From Marthasterias glacialis (taxonomy: Eukaryota; Echinodermata; Asteroidea; Forcipulatida; Asteriidae): 64,000 nt of DNA. Shown piece after piece: positions 53,280-63,432 of this stretch (its first letter is position 1; every line of letters begins with the position of its first letter). The position numbers and the translations under genes are program-made. The DNA lies in assembly GCA_911728455.2 (NCBI GenBank), contig OU452233.1, forward strand, positions 16,686,087 to 16,750,086, given 5' to 3'. The notes beneath the pieces were generated by a model, which was not told the DNA's origin, did no database searches, and saw nothing but the letters and a program-made list of their open reading frames with translations.

Positions 53280-53990
53280 ATGCAGCCTCAACTCTGTACC
53301 TAAATGTATAGCCTGGATCTAAATGTAGCCCTAGCTCTGTACCTAATTGTAGCCCTAGCTCTGTACCTAAATGTAGCCCTAGCTCTGTACCTAAATGTAG
53401 CCCTAGCTCTGTACCTAAATGTAGCCCTGGCTCTGTACCTAAATGTGGCCCTAGCTCTGTACCTAAATGTAGACCTAGCTCTGTACCTAAATGTAGCCCT
53501 AGCTCTGTACCTAAATGTGGCCCTAGCTCTGTACCTAAATATAGACCTAGCTCTGTACCTAAATGTACCCCTAGCTGTGTACCTTAATGTAGCCCTAGCT
53601 CTGTACCTTAATGTAGCCCTAGCTCTGTACCTCAATATGGACCTAGCTGTGTACCTAAATGTAGCCAAAGCTCTGTACCTAAATGTAGCCCTAGCTCTGT
53701 ACTTAAATGTAGCCCTAGCTCTGTACCTTAATGTAGCCCTAGCTCTGTACCTTAATGTAGCCCTAGCTCTGTACCTCAATATGGACCTAGCTTTGTATCT
53801 AAATATAGCAAAAGCTCTGTACCTAAATGTTGCCCTAGCTCTGTACCTAAATGTAGCCCTAGCTCTGTACTTAAATGTAGCCCTAGCTCTGTACCTAAAT
53901 GTGGACTTAGCTCCGTACCTAGATGTATAGCCTGGATCTAAATGTAGACCTAGCTCTGTACCTAAATGTAGCCCGAACCTTATTTCAGCC
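53280..53990. repeat. 24-bp minisatellite downstream of gene D
   Basis: About 27 units of CCTAGCTCTGTACCTAAATG plus TAGC, with point changes. Because 24 is a multiple of three, both strands stay open for hundreds of codons (Arg-Ala-Arg-Ala-Thr-Phe-Arg-Tyr type on -, Ala-Leu-Tyr-Leu-Asn-Val type on +). These are repeat artefacts. The unit core is shared with the array after gene A. Confidence 0.92.
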
Positions 53991-54894
53991 TCGACAGATT
54001 CTTCATTGTATCTCGGACCGAAATGTAGCCCCAAAATTAACGTAGCCCCAACTTTGTACCTCATTGTAACCCCGACTGAATTGTACCCTGAACTATGTTC
54101 CTTAAATAGCCCCAACATTGTACATATATGTATAACCGGATCTACATTTAGCCCCGATGCTGCACATACATGTATCAAGGAACCTGTGCCTAATATTTTG
54201 TTATACATGTTTACTTAGTTAGTGGTTTCTTTTATTCAAATTTTTGCTTGTGAAGCGCAGTGATCAAGCTTAGAATTGCGCTATATAAGAACTGTTATTA
54301 TTATTAAATGTAGCCTATGCGTGCGAGCAAGAATCGAAAATCGTGTGTTCGCTCACATTACTTACACACACGGATGGTCGGTTGAGGGTCGACATTTTGT
54401 TTTTGAGCAACGTGTTGTATTTGCATTTTTTAGTTTTTCATTTACGATTTTATGTTTCTGAGTTGGTAATGATTAAATATCTGTGCATATTACGATTGAA
54501 TAATTGTGGAAGGCCAGTTGAGTACATGTACTAGACGCGAACAACCATTGCCTATAAATAAATGTAATATTTGTAAAGTGTTATGGTTTACCTCATTGTT
54601 ATTTTTTAATTGCATAATATTACACAATAGATCACCGCGTTAAAATTTTAATTAACATTAAAGTAATCAACAATAGTGATTTAATTAGATTCAGTATCAT
54701 ATAAATCCTTCAATATTTTAGTTTAGTTAAAACAACACTCAATTGCGTAATTTGTTGATATATTTATGTTCAACGCAGTGTGTTTCAAAATAAAGTATAA
54801 TAGCTCGTGTCAAGCAATGATAATTAACCACTTTGTACATCTTAATTAGAATCATTGTAATAATAAGAAGAAAGCATTCAAGAAGTTATTTATT

Positions 54895-55470
54895 ACAGAG
54901 ATATCACGGCTCATCGAATGGTTACAAAATTAACACATTTCTAAAAAAAAAAGTGAACGAGGCATGCAGCGATCTTTGTAGACGAAAAGACTTCAATTAT
55001 CTTTAATGTTTTGCGCGATGAAAGTCAAAGGCCGGACTTATCCGTTATAGATTTATTTGTTTTCAACTTGTCAGATGAAGATCGGCAACTATGGAAAAGG
55101 CAGAGTTTTACTTTTGCTCTTACAAACGTCTCTTGTTACTAAAACCACTGATTATTGTGCCCTTTGTTTTGTGAAATTGTTCGTATGCTGAGGAAAAAAA
55201 GTCTGTAGAAAAATAATGTACAAACGCTTGTGTTAACTCAGTACATCGTGATTAGAATAATTTTAATAATCAGTAAAAAGTATTCCGAAAGTTCTGTACA
55301 GATGATATCACGATCCATCGAAAATGATTACAAATACATTTTAAGCCTTGTGGAAAGTCCTGCAGCGATCTCTGTAGGCGAGAGGACTTCAACCTTAAAC
55401 TTGAATTCTTTCTGCGAAGAAACTCAAAGGCTTGATTTATCACAGGTGAAAAAAAGAAAAAAAGAAAAAA
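54895..55470. repeat. Two-copy repeat block, old and young, shared with the A spacer
   Basis: An old, diverged copy (about 54895-55045) and a fresh copy (about 55302-55449) of the same sequence lie about 405 bp apart. The fresh copy is almost identical to 38105-38262 after gene A. Shared landmarks: GATATCACG, CATCGAA, GCAGCGATCT, TGTAGGCGAGAGGACTTCAA. Confidence 0.65.
55091..55165 (+). pseudogene. Possible relic of a MEK-type FReD head
   Basis: ATGGAAAAGGCAGAGTTTTA reads MEKAEF, matching the first codons of gene C (MEKAEY), and the preceding CAACT resembles the sequence before the C start. The frame continues for about 23 codons with a Leu/Ile/Val-rich stretch and then stops. No apple domain follows. 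It could be the leftover head of a lost array member, or chance over so few codons. Confidence 0.4.
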
Positions 55471-55689
55471 ACTAGAGCTCATTTGTATTCGTGAACCAGG
55501 TGTTTCGCAATTTTCATCCCAAATTTGTTTAAAATTTAAAAAAATTCCCTTTTTAGTATTAAGTGAGTTGAAACTTTAATCTTTGTGAAGCAAAACTATA
55601 GTTTCAAGCCTGTGCGCCAGATAAAGAAAAACATGCAATAGTATTGATGTGTTTTTGAACTTCCGCTTCGAGTCGGAAATAAGTTGAAC

Positions 55690-55770
55690 AGTTCGGTAGT
55701 CTAGCTGGTAAGACATCTGCTCTAGAATGGCAGGGGTCGTGGGTTCGAATCCCACCCGAGGAAAATGCCT
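55690..55770 (+). mobile_element. tRNA-derived SINE head
   Basis: A-box-like TAGTCTAGCTGGTAAGACA and a perfect T arm GTGGGTTCGAATCCCAC. The anticodon arm has a nine-base loop and there is no good acceptor stem, so it is not a working tRNA. Confidence 0.6.
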
Positions 55771-57194
55771 GTGAACATTTTTTTTCACACAACTCGGGAA
55801 AGTACTGAGTATACAGTGGTTAACACACATCGGTGTATTGGTAAAAACTACAACTAATATTCTTTATCCCCGATGCAAAAATCAACATCTTTCATAAGAT
55901 ATGGTTATGAACAACAATTCAATACCTGAAAGTGTCATGAAGATGTAACATGATTTTGCTGCCAATATTTTCAATGAAAATCTCCTGAAGAAGCTACAAA
56001 TTCCTTTATTTTCACCCTAAAATTGTTTGATTGGAAAGGGTATCTGTGTAAGCTACAGACTGACAACTTCGGTCTTCGTTGGCTAGAGCCTGACTTCACT
56101 TTGATTTGAGGGCCGTACACAGTGCAAAAATCACCGCGGGCGCTGCGAGCTGCCCGCTGCAAGCCTCGCTTATTTACGTAGTCTAACCAAAGCTCAAAAG
56201 AAAGCTTTTGAGTTATAAGTGTTATCTACCGAAAATAAGGCCAATTGTGGTCATCGGTACGAATCTTCCCATGCCTTATACTGCGTAGCTGATACTTTTA
56301 AACACCCACCTCAGGTCACGTGGTCACATCCTATTTGTATTGTGCGCGCCATAGCAGTATAATAAATGCGGCGCGTTGCGGTGTTTGGGAAGCGTGTTTG
56401 TAGGGAAGTTCAATGGTCAAAACTTAAAACATTCGTAAAAACTCATGTGATGACATCATCATGACGTAATTTCAGATTTATTTCTTACATATCTCTGTCT
56501 AAACACATATCAAGATTCAACTTATCAAACTTAAGGTTCAGTAGGTACACGGCGTCAAAAAGTGCATTTTAATGTAATACCACGTGACACTTGAGGAAGT
56601 CATCAACCTGAAACTTTACACATTTGTTGTCTGGATAACAGTCATCATGTATACCAATTTTGAAGCGATAACTACAATCTTCGCAACAGACATCAAGTAC
56701 AAGTGCATTTGTAACTGTTTTTCACCTGCCGCTAGAAGGCGCTATTGTATATTATGACGTCACCGGTACTATTTTTCAAAAGTAGACCCTTGCCGGACGC
56801 GGACACTAACATCGTTTGAAAGCAACTTCGTAAAATTTATCACTTTTGAATTACAAGACACTTCAGGTTTCGACTTGAAGTAGAGGTCTCGTGATTTCAT
56901 GCACACGACCAAAATAAAGACCTATATTAACTCTATAACATATTCCTGAGAAAAAAACTTACGGTCTCGTATGATTGATTTGATACAGATTTTCAAAGGT
57001 TTAATTTATTAATGTTTTAAACATTGTAATTTGACTGGTCATGACGTCATCATGACGTCACTGCAACATGCAAACTATTGCACTATTGTCTTTAGTCATG
57101 CCAAGTTTCATTTAAATCGCAAATAAAGAAATGTGCAAAAATGGCGATGAGAATAAATCACCTTCCAGTACGCAATAATGAAAAAAACTTTAAT

Positions 57195-57385
57195 GCAAAC
57201 AAGAGCTGTTTCGCTGCGCTTCGCGGCGAAACAACCAATTATACTAGTGTGCGTGTGTAACAAACATTTATTCCATGCAACTAACATTTACTTCATGTTT
57301 CGCTGCGCTTCCCAGTGAAACAGCCAATTATACTAGTGTGCGTGTGTAACTAACATTAATTCCATGCAACGAGGAACGCCTTGTT
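57195..57385. repeat. Tandem duplication with a GTTTCGC hairpin
   Basis: Two units about 91 bp apart, each with a hairpin-forming TTTCGCTGCGCTTC...GAAAC, then CCAATTATACTAGTGTGCG and TGTAAC. It lies in the D-E spacer, about 360 bp before gene E. Confidence 0.7.
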
Positions 57386-57624
57386 TTAAAATTACTTGTA
57401 CTCCAGCGTACCGATTTGACGCACATCACAAAAGCCACACTCTACTTTCTATTTATCTAAAAACACTCTTTGTCGTCCCTTTTGTCAATTTCATTTTACA
57501 ATTGTTACAAGGACGAGTTCTTGTTCCATATTAAAGACCCAGTTTTTATTATTTGAATTACACACCCGTGGTTGTGGAGAATGCTGATAAGTCATTTCAT
57601 GTCACGTGCTTTCCAAAAGGCGAC

Positions 57625-57744
57625 GTAAGTCTAGGCGAGACGAACTAGCCAATCAACAACAGCCACAATATCAGAATCAACTCCAGCGCTGCGTTCTGCA
57701 ACACATTTCAGTTTCATTTCTTCTCATAAGAGAGTGACAGCAAG
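57625..57744 (+). promoter_or_regulatory. Conserved leader/promoter-proximal module of gene E
   Basis: Matches 35296-35420 before gene A (GGCGAGACGA, AACAACAGC, CTGCGTTCTGCAA, CATAAGAGAGTGACAG). It differs from the sequence before C, whose tail gene E shares. Confidence 0.45.
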
Positions 57745-58800
57745 ATGGCCACGATACCCACGGATCTTTCGTTCTTAGTGTGTGCTTATTTAACTATTGC
57801 ATTATTTTCAGTCGTTCCGGTTTCCTCGAAACATTTCTGCTCTCATCCTAGAAATAAAGAGTTTTTTTCTGCAGGAAATAAAGCATTGCAGCAAGTTGCC
57901 TACCGGCAGACTGTTACACGATCTCATGTCCACTGTGTGAGTTATTGCCATGCTGATCCGCAGTGCCTATCAGTCAATTACCACATTGACAATCACTTGT
58001 GTAATCAGAATAATGCTACCAGGGCTCGGTATCCTGATCACTTCATTACACACTATGGGAGTGTGTACTTTGATGCCGATGTAGACACGCCTCGACTCTC
58101 TCTGCCTGATCCCAAACTCTCCACACAACCTGATACACCTACCCAATTTGAGCCTCGTTACAGCAGTTGCAAGAAGCTACTTGAAGCAGGTCATATCGAG
58201 AGTGGTATCTTCACAACATTTCCCGTTGGCTTCAGTGATGGTCTTAGGGTTTACTGTGACATGGAGACTGATGGCGGGGGATGGATCGTCATCCAGAGGC
58301 GTCAAGACGGTAGCGTGGACTTTTACCGCGACTGGGATGACTACCGTGTCGGTTTTGGTGACTTGGATGGTGAGTTTTGGCTCGGGAACGACAACCTCCG
58401 CGCTCTGACAGAATCTAAAGGAATGTGGCATCTTAGGTTTGACTTTGAAAACTGGCTTGATGAGAAAGCCTGGTCGGAATATGAAGGTTTCCGTATTTCC
58501 GGACGCAACTTTCAGCTTCATGTTGACTCGTACGGTAAGAGAAGCACCGCCGGGGACTCACTCACCCGTCATCATAATAACATTGAGTTTACCACAAAAG
58601 ACAGACAAAATGACAATAGTGGTACAAATTGTGCCGTGATGTATCATGGGGCGTGGTGGTATAACTCGTGCTTTGACACGGCTCTGAACGGTCGGTATTA
58701 CGAAGGAGGCTCCGACACCGAACGCGACGGCATCAACTGGAATTCTTGGAACAATAAAAAGCCGGTCAAGAAATGTGAGATGAAAATTCGTCGTCTGTAG
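57745..58800 (+). CDS. FReD gene E: mosaic apple-like + fibrinogen-related protein
   Basis: Single exon, 351 aa. Signal peptide 1-28 (MATIPTDLSFLVCAYL...VPVSS) very like A. Apple-like domain with five Cys and the NNAT sequon; linker QPDTPTQFEP. The FReD has GGGWIVIQRR, calcium loop KDRQNDNSG, CAVMYHGAWWYNSC and tail KKCEMKIRRL. From about residue 210 (DGEFWLGNDN) to the stop the protein matches gene C without a change, and the DNA differs at only a few positions, continuing about 120 bp into the 3' untranslated region. So the head is A type and the tail C type. The mature chain has ten Cys. Confidence 0.93.
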   Translation: MATIPTDLSFLVCAYLTIALFSVVPVSSKHFCSHPRNKEFFSAGNKALQQVAYRQTVTRSHVHCVSYCHADPQCLSVNYHIDNHLCNQNNATRARYPDHFITHYGSVYFDADVDTPRLSLPDPKLSTQPDTPTQFEPRYSSCKKLLEAGHIESGIFTTFPVGFSDGLRVYCDMETDGGGWIVIQRRQDGSVDFYRDWDDYRVGFGDLDGEFWLGNDNLRALTESKGMWHLRFDFENWLDEKAWSEYEGFRISGRNFQLHVDSYGKRSTAGDSLTRHHNNIEFTTKDRQNDNSGTNCAVMYHGAWWYNSCFDTALNGRYYEGGSDTERDGINWNSWNNKKPVKKCEMKIRRL

Positions 58801-58907
58801 AGCTGAAACGGAAGCCGCATTTCAAACGTTTTCGCTCTTACAGGTTGTTGGACGAATGCTAAAGGTTTTAGTTGTATTAAAAACTGCAGCTTTATATTCT
58901 CACACAT

Positions 58908-58913
58908 AATAAA
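58908..58913 (+). terminator. Poly(A) signal of gene E
   Basis: AATAAA in the same context as after gene C, 108 bp past the stop. Confidence 0.65.
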
Positions 58914-59485
58914 GTTTTTGATTCGTCGATACTTGAAATTGATTTAAACAAATCAGAAGAAATAAAAAATAAAAAAAAAAAAAATAAAATAAAATAAAAC
59001 CTTAGTTTGTGGAAAATGTTCACTTGTAAGCAAACTGAAAACTTTCCATAACTTGCATCTTGAAAGTTGATATTTTTTTTTACGGACTTAAACATACATT
59101 ACAAGTAAAATCGACTATCTCTCGTGCTTTTGTTCTTTTCTCTGATATCTCAATATAATTATTAGTTTGTTATCACTCCTTTCTTTCTTCTTCTCCTTAG
59201 AGTTCATTATGACATAGTTGCACAGTTCCTAATGTATTCAATCACTTTTATAATTTTTGCTAGCATATATCATGTAGTGTTAAGATTAACAATCAAATTG
59301 ATGCACACATAATGATTCATACTCTAAAGATTTTGGTCACGTCTGCTTAACATTAACCATTAGTCACTTTTATAATTTTTGTTAGCATATATCATGTAAT
59401 GTTAAGATTAATACTTTCCATAGAAATATTTAAAACATCAAATTGATGCCCACATAATGCTTTGTTCTCTGCATGAAAATATGCC

Positions 59486-59580
59486 ACTATAGGCAGCAAA
59501 GGTTAGATTCGAACCAAAGACCTTCCGCATCTACACGTTTCTTGGTGTCGTAACCACTATACCAAATATGCCTGGTGAAC
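59486..59580 (-). mobile_element. tRNA-like SINE fragment, copy in E-F spacer
   Basis: Counterpart of 48446-48541, with the same B-box-like GGTTCGAATCTAACC on the minus strand. The shared position shows it predates the duplication. Confidence 0.5.
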
Positions 59581-61222
59581 ATAATCCGGACCGGTCCAGA
59601 AGGAGAATCCATAGACAATTTTATTTTTATTAAAAATTTAAAAGGAATTTCAAACATTGATGTTGATAATATTACAGAAGAGGCTTGTAATGACGTATCT
59701 CGTTTACTCAGACACAGTTTAATGATTCAAGCTTTTAAAGTGGCGTAGTTTATAGTTTTGCTTTTGACGAAAGTCTTTCCGATTTGCAAAGTATTTTAGT
59801 TCTTGACCTTGATTACAAAATCAATGGCACGATGGCAATGTTTTAGCTGCAAAGTGTATAGTTAAACACAGAGTATGTAGTCAAGCATTTTAACAATCTT
59901 TATCAGAATAATCATTGTAACAAGTGTTTAATTATATTCCATTATTACTAAGAAATAATTACAGTAATAATAAAAAAGGGGAAGGAATACAAAATCAAAG
60001 TCAGACATTTTACACCATTGTTAAACACTGTGAACAGTTTCCAAGTCTTTTTCGATGCGTATTAATAAAGTAAAACGTGTCATTTACAATTTGAAATGTA
60101 TATCCTGCTATGCACCTCAAGATAAAATACATTTTCAGATAATGAAAAAAAAAATTCAAACTGGAAGTATGTGTAGCACTGATGTTATTTTTTACAGTTG
60201 TTACGGCCACAAAGAACCTGTCTGCCACTCGGTCTGTTTCATTGTGTGCCTGGTTGTTTTCATCAAATCTTCGATCCGCAAGCCATTCAGGATAGAAATG
60301 CTACATAATGTGATGAGATAAGGACTTATTATTAACTTATTTCTATGGTTGGTATATTGAAACTCTAAAGAAAGTACAAAAAGAAAGAAAGACATACAAA
60401 TACATAAAAAACAATAATAAATAAATAAATACAATAATAAAAAGAAAGAAAAAAATCCAGCTATATTATACTGGCGAGATTAAAGTTGCTTTGGTATTTT
60501 CGGATTGGCTTCTAATAAAGACCACTACAATTGGTTGGGATAGCATCTCTTCAAGCCTAATTATTTATGAGAGGCGATTGGAACTTCTCTATTATGAAGA
60601 GTAAGGTTATTTTAATTAAAATTGGATTGCTAAAGTTGCAGTCGGTTGATAAGGAAAGATACATCCCGTGTCCTTGAGAGCTTTCATAGGTACTCAAGTT
60701 TGATATCGAATCGATTCAGTGTCAAACAATAGACGCAATCTGAGCTAGGAGCGGTCACGTGATGTAACAGTTTATACCAAAAAAAAGAGGAAGAAAAAAA
60801 AACATCACGAGACAGTGCGCTGTGTAAGGAGCTCCACCACGATTTTTTTTTAAACTACGACCACTTGATAGTTGAAAGGCAACATATTCCTCGCAGACTA
60901 AACATTCATAATGGTTGGTTTTATTTTTTCTAGTGCTTCAGTGCAATTTACGTTCTAGAATTAACATAAATATTTGTGACTTTGGTATTTGCAGTAACTC
61001 ACCGGGAAAATTAATCCATCATTGATATAGCAAAGCAAAGTCCTCCACAACCTGCAACACATGAGCATTGGCTTTAAGACCCGTGCTCTCTCTTCAAATG
61101 TTATAAATTTCGCATTTACGAAAGCGGAGACTCGATTTGTTTTTATATTGCGGCGGCATCTACCACGTACCGTAATGTTCTTTCAGGTTTTATCCTACCA
61201 GAGCTAACACTTTAAGGCCAGT

Positions 61223-61470
61223 ACACTCTAACAACTCTTGGGTCAGTATTGACCCGGATTCCGGGTTTCAGGGAGCCTGACCCATTTGGGGGTCAGTATG
61301 ACCCGGAATTCTTGTTAAAATGACACATAAATTGGTTAAACTGAGGTATAAAACAAGCTACAATAAAATTTGTTAACCCTTTTCCTGGTCAACCTGACCT
61401 CGAAATGGGTCAGGCCCCCATGGACCCGGAGTCCAGCAGGTCAATTCTGACCCTGATGTTTTTAGAGTGT
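61223..61470. repeat. Palindromic element with ACACTCTAA ends, copy in Y block before F
   Basis: Same 248 bp and same ends as the copy at 50301-50548. It was carried along in the C-D/E-F duplication rather than inserted independently. Confidence 0.75.
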
Positions 61471-62343
61471 AGCAACTTTACTTTCAGAGCAACATGCACA
61501 TCGTGTCCGTACTTCTCCTAGAGGATGAAACAATCAGGATTTGGTACCACTATAAATATTTTGGCATAACCAAACCACCCTGAAAATATTTGGAAGTTAA
61601 TAATTAGGACAACTTCCGATCGATAGAGAATTTGAAATTGTGCTCCAAACAATGTCATATTTGATGTGCCTTAAATAACAAGACTGAAGCAGTCGGTCAG
61701 AAGAAGCTACGCACGCTTTACCGTACGTGGCGTTGCTAATTGCTTGAATTGTTTACTTGTATTTAACGTATTGTGAGTCACGTGACTCTGGTCGCTGATT
61801 GGGTCTATTGTGAGGAGGCTTCACTGTAGGACCTTGGAAACATCGTTAAAGGAACAGTCTCTTCAGGTTCTCCACAAACTATTCCACGCATTGATATGCC
61901 TACAATTTGTCCTACTAGTTCTTTATCAGGTCAAAGGCGACACGTTTTATGAGAGCAAAGTATTCTTTATCCCCAATGAAGAATCGCATCGAAGGATTAA
62001 GTACTCCATTCTGATGGCAGGACTGGGGCTTGTCTATCATTTCGTCGATCCCTAGCGATCTCCATGGCAAAAGTGGTTAATATATCTGCTCAGCATTGCG
62101 GAACGTTTGCGGTTCGAGTCCTACCCGAGGTGCCCATGGTTTTGCCGAAGGGCCCGGATTGCACCGAGGATTCAGTTTTTTTCTTGTACACTGGTATTCG
62201 ATGTTATGGAGAGATTTTTGCTCTGACTTGACACACCACCTTTAAGCATCAAACCGTTGGTTATTTATAGTAATTACAGGAAATTCACGTTACTCTGACT
62301 GTATATATACGTTCTTCGATTGATCTTATCACACTACGCCACC

Positions 62344-63432
62344 ATGGAGAAGGAAGAGTTTTGCGATTGCACTCCCAAAATGTTCAGTTTGAGTCTTTCT
62401 GTGTTATTCCTTCTCGCTGTAGTATCAAACACAGATGCTTTAAATATTTATTGTTCTTTTCATCTGGAAAGAGAATTTCTCTCTTCAGAAAATAAAGCAT
62501 TGCAGCAAGTTTCCTACCGGCAGACTGTTACACGATCTCATGTCCACTGTGTGAGTTATTGCCATGCTGATCCCCAGTGCCTTTCAGTCAATTACCACAT
62601 TGACAGTCACTTGTGTGATCAGAATAATGCTACCAGGGCTCGGTATCCTGACCACTTCATTACACAATGCGGGAGTGTGTACTTTGATGCCGATGTAGAC
62701 ACGCCTCGGCTCTCTCTGCCCGATCCCACACCCTCTACACTACCTGATACATCTACCCCATTTCAGCCTTGTTACAGCAGCTGCAAGAAACTACTTGAGG
62801 CAGGTAACAACGAGAGTGGTATCTTCACAGTATTTCCCATTGGCTTCGATGATGGTCTCAGGGTGTACTGTGACATGGAGACTGATGGCGGGGGATGGAT
62901 CGTCATCCAGAGGCGTCAAGACGGTAGCGTGGACTTTTACCGCAACTGGACTGACTACCGTGTCGGCTTTGGTGACTTGGATGGTGAGTTCTGGCTCGGG
63001 AACGACAACCTCCGCGGTCTGACAGAATCTGAAGGAATGTGGCAGCTGAGGATCGACTTTGAAAACTGGTCTGATGAAAAAGCCTGGTCGGAGTATGGAG
63101 GTTTCCGTATATCCGGAGAAAACTTTCAGCTGAATGTTGACTCCTTCAACGAGAACAGCACTGCAGGGGACTCTATACTACATCATAAAAAGGCGCGGTT
63201 TATACACAATGGAATGATGTTCTCCACGAAAGATAATCAAAATGACAATGACAATGTCGGTTGTTCTGAAAAATACCACGGGGCTTGGTGGTACAACGAC
63301 TGCTTCATGTCTAACTTGAATGGTCGGTATTATGTAGGCGCGCAATCAATGCAAGATGGCCTTAACTGGGATACTTGGAACAATGACATAATAGTGAAGA
63401 CATGCTGGATGAAAATTCGCCCGGAAGACTAG
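62344..63432 (+). CDS. FReD gene F: secreted apple-like + fibrinogen-related protein
   Basis: Single exon, 362 aa from the ATG at 62344, which sits in a textbook GCCACCATGG context. The frame is open upstream to 62320, but only from a TTG. N terminus MEKEEFCDCTPK and hydrophobic core MFSLSLSVLFLLAVV as in D. Six-Cys apple-like domain (ITQCGSVYF), linker Cys (QPCYSSC), FReD with VYCDM, GGGWIVIQRR, calcium loop KDNQNDND, GAWWYNDC and tail KTCWMKIRPED; twelve mature Cys. It differs from D mainly in the tail (QSMQDGLNWDTWNND against QSIKDGLNWDGWNLD) and at single sites (LRGLT for LRALT). Head is MEK type, tail is RPDD type. Confidence 0.93.
   Translation: MEKEEFCDCTPKMFSLSLSVLFLLAVVSNTDALNIYCSFHLEREFLSSENKALQQVSYRQTVTRSHVHCVSYCHADPQCLSVNYHIDSHLCDQNNATRARYPDHFITQCGSVYFDADVDTPRLSLPDPTPSTLPDTSTPFQPCYSSCKKLLEAGNNESGIFTVFPIGFDDGLRVYCDMETDGGGWIVIQRRQDGSVDFYRNWTDYRVGFGDLDGEFWLGNDNLRGLTESEGMWQLRIDFENWSDEKAWSEYGGFRISGENFQLNVDSFNENSTAGDSILHHKKARFIHNGMMFSTKDNQNDNDNVGCSEKYHGAWWYNDCFMSNLNGRYYVGAQSMQDGLNWDTWNNDIIVKTCWMKIRPED

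Larger units (their letters stand above)
52514..57744. other. Z spacer between genes D and E
   Basis: Starts with the A/D/F-type 3' flank, then a minisatellite (about 53280-53990), a SINE/LINE-type tail (GCGCTATATAAG then ATT repeats, 54247-54310), and a block (about 54340-55470) matching the spacer after A. A possible MEK-head relic lies at 55091-55165, a tRNA-like SINE at 55690-55770 and a hairpin repeat at 57195-57385. The part at about 55800-57190 shows no recognisable gene. The last 120 bp is the gene E leader. Confidence 0.6.
58801..62343. other. X-Y spacer between genes E and F
   Basis: Poly(A) signal at 58908. X block at about 59735-60270, tRNA-like SINE at 59486-59580 (-), low-complexity A-rich stretch around 60370-60460, Y block 60450-62343 nearly identical to that before D, with the palindromic element at 61223-61470 and the SINE piece at about 62055-62190. 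A TATATATA run at 62302-62309 sits 35 bp before the F start. No gene was recognised. Confidence 0.65.

Noticed and set aside
53300-54208. 302-codon minus-strand and 208-codon plus-strand open frames
   Set aside because: Both come from the 24-bp minisatellite, whose period is a multiple of three. The products are monotonous repeats without start context or domain.
55692-55765. tRNA gene candidate
   Set aside because: Good T arm but a nine-base anticodon loop and no acceptor stem. It fits a SINE head.
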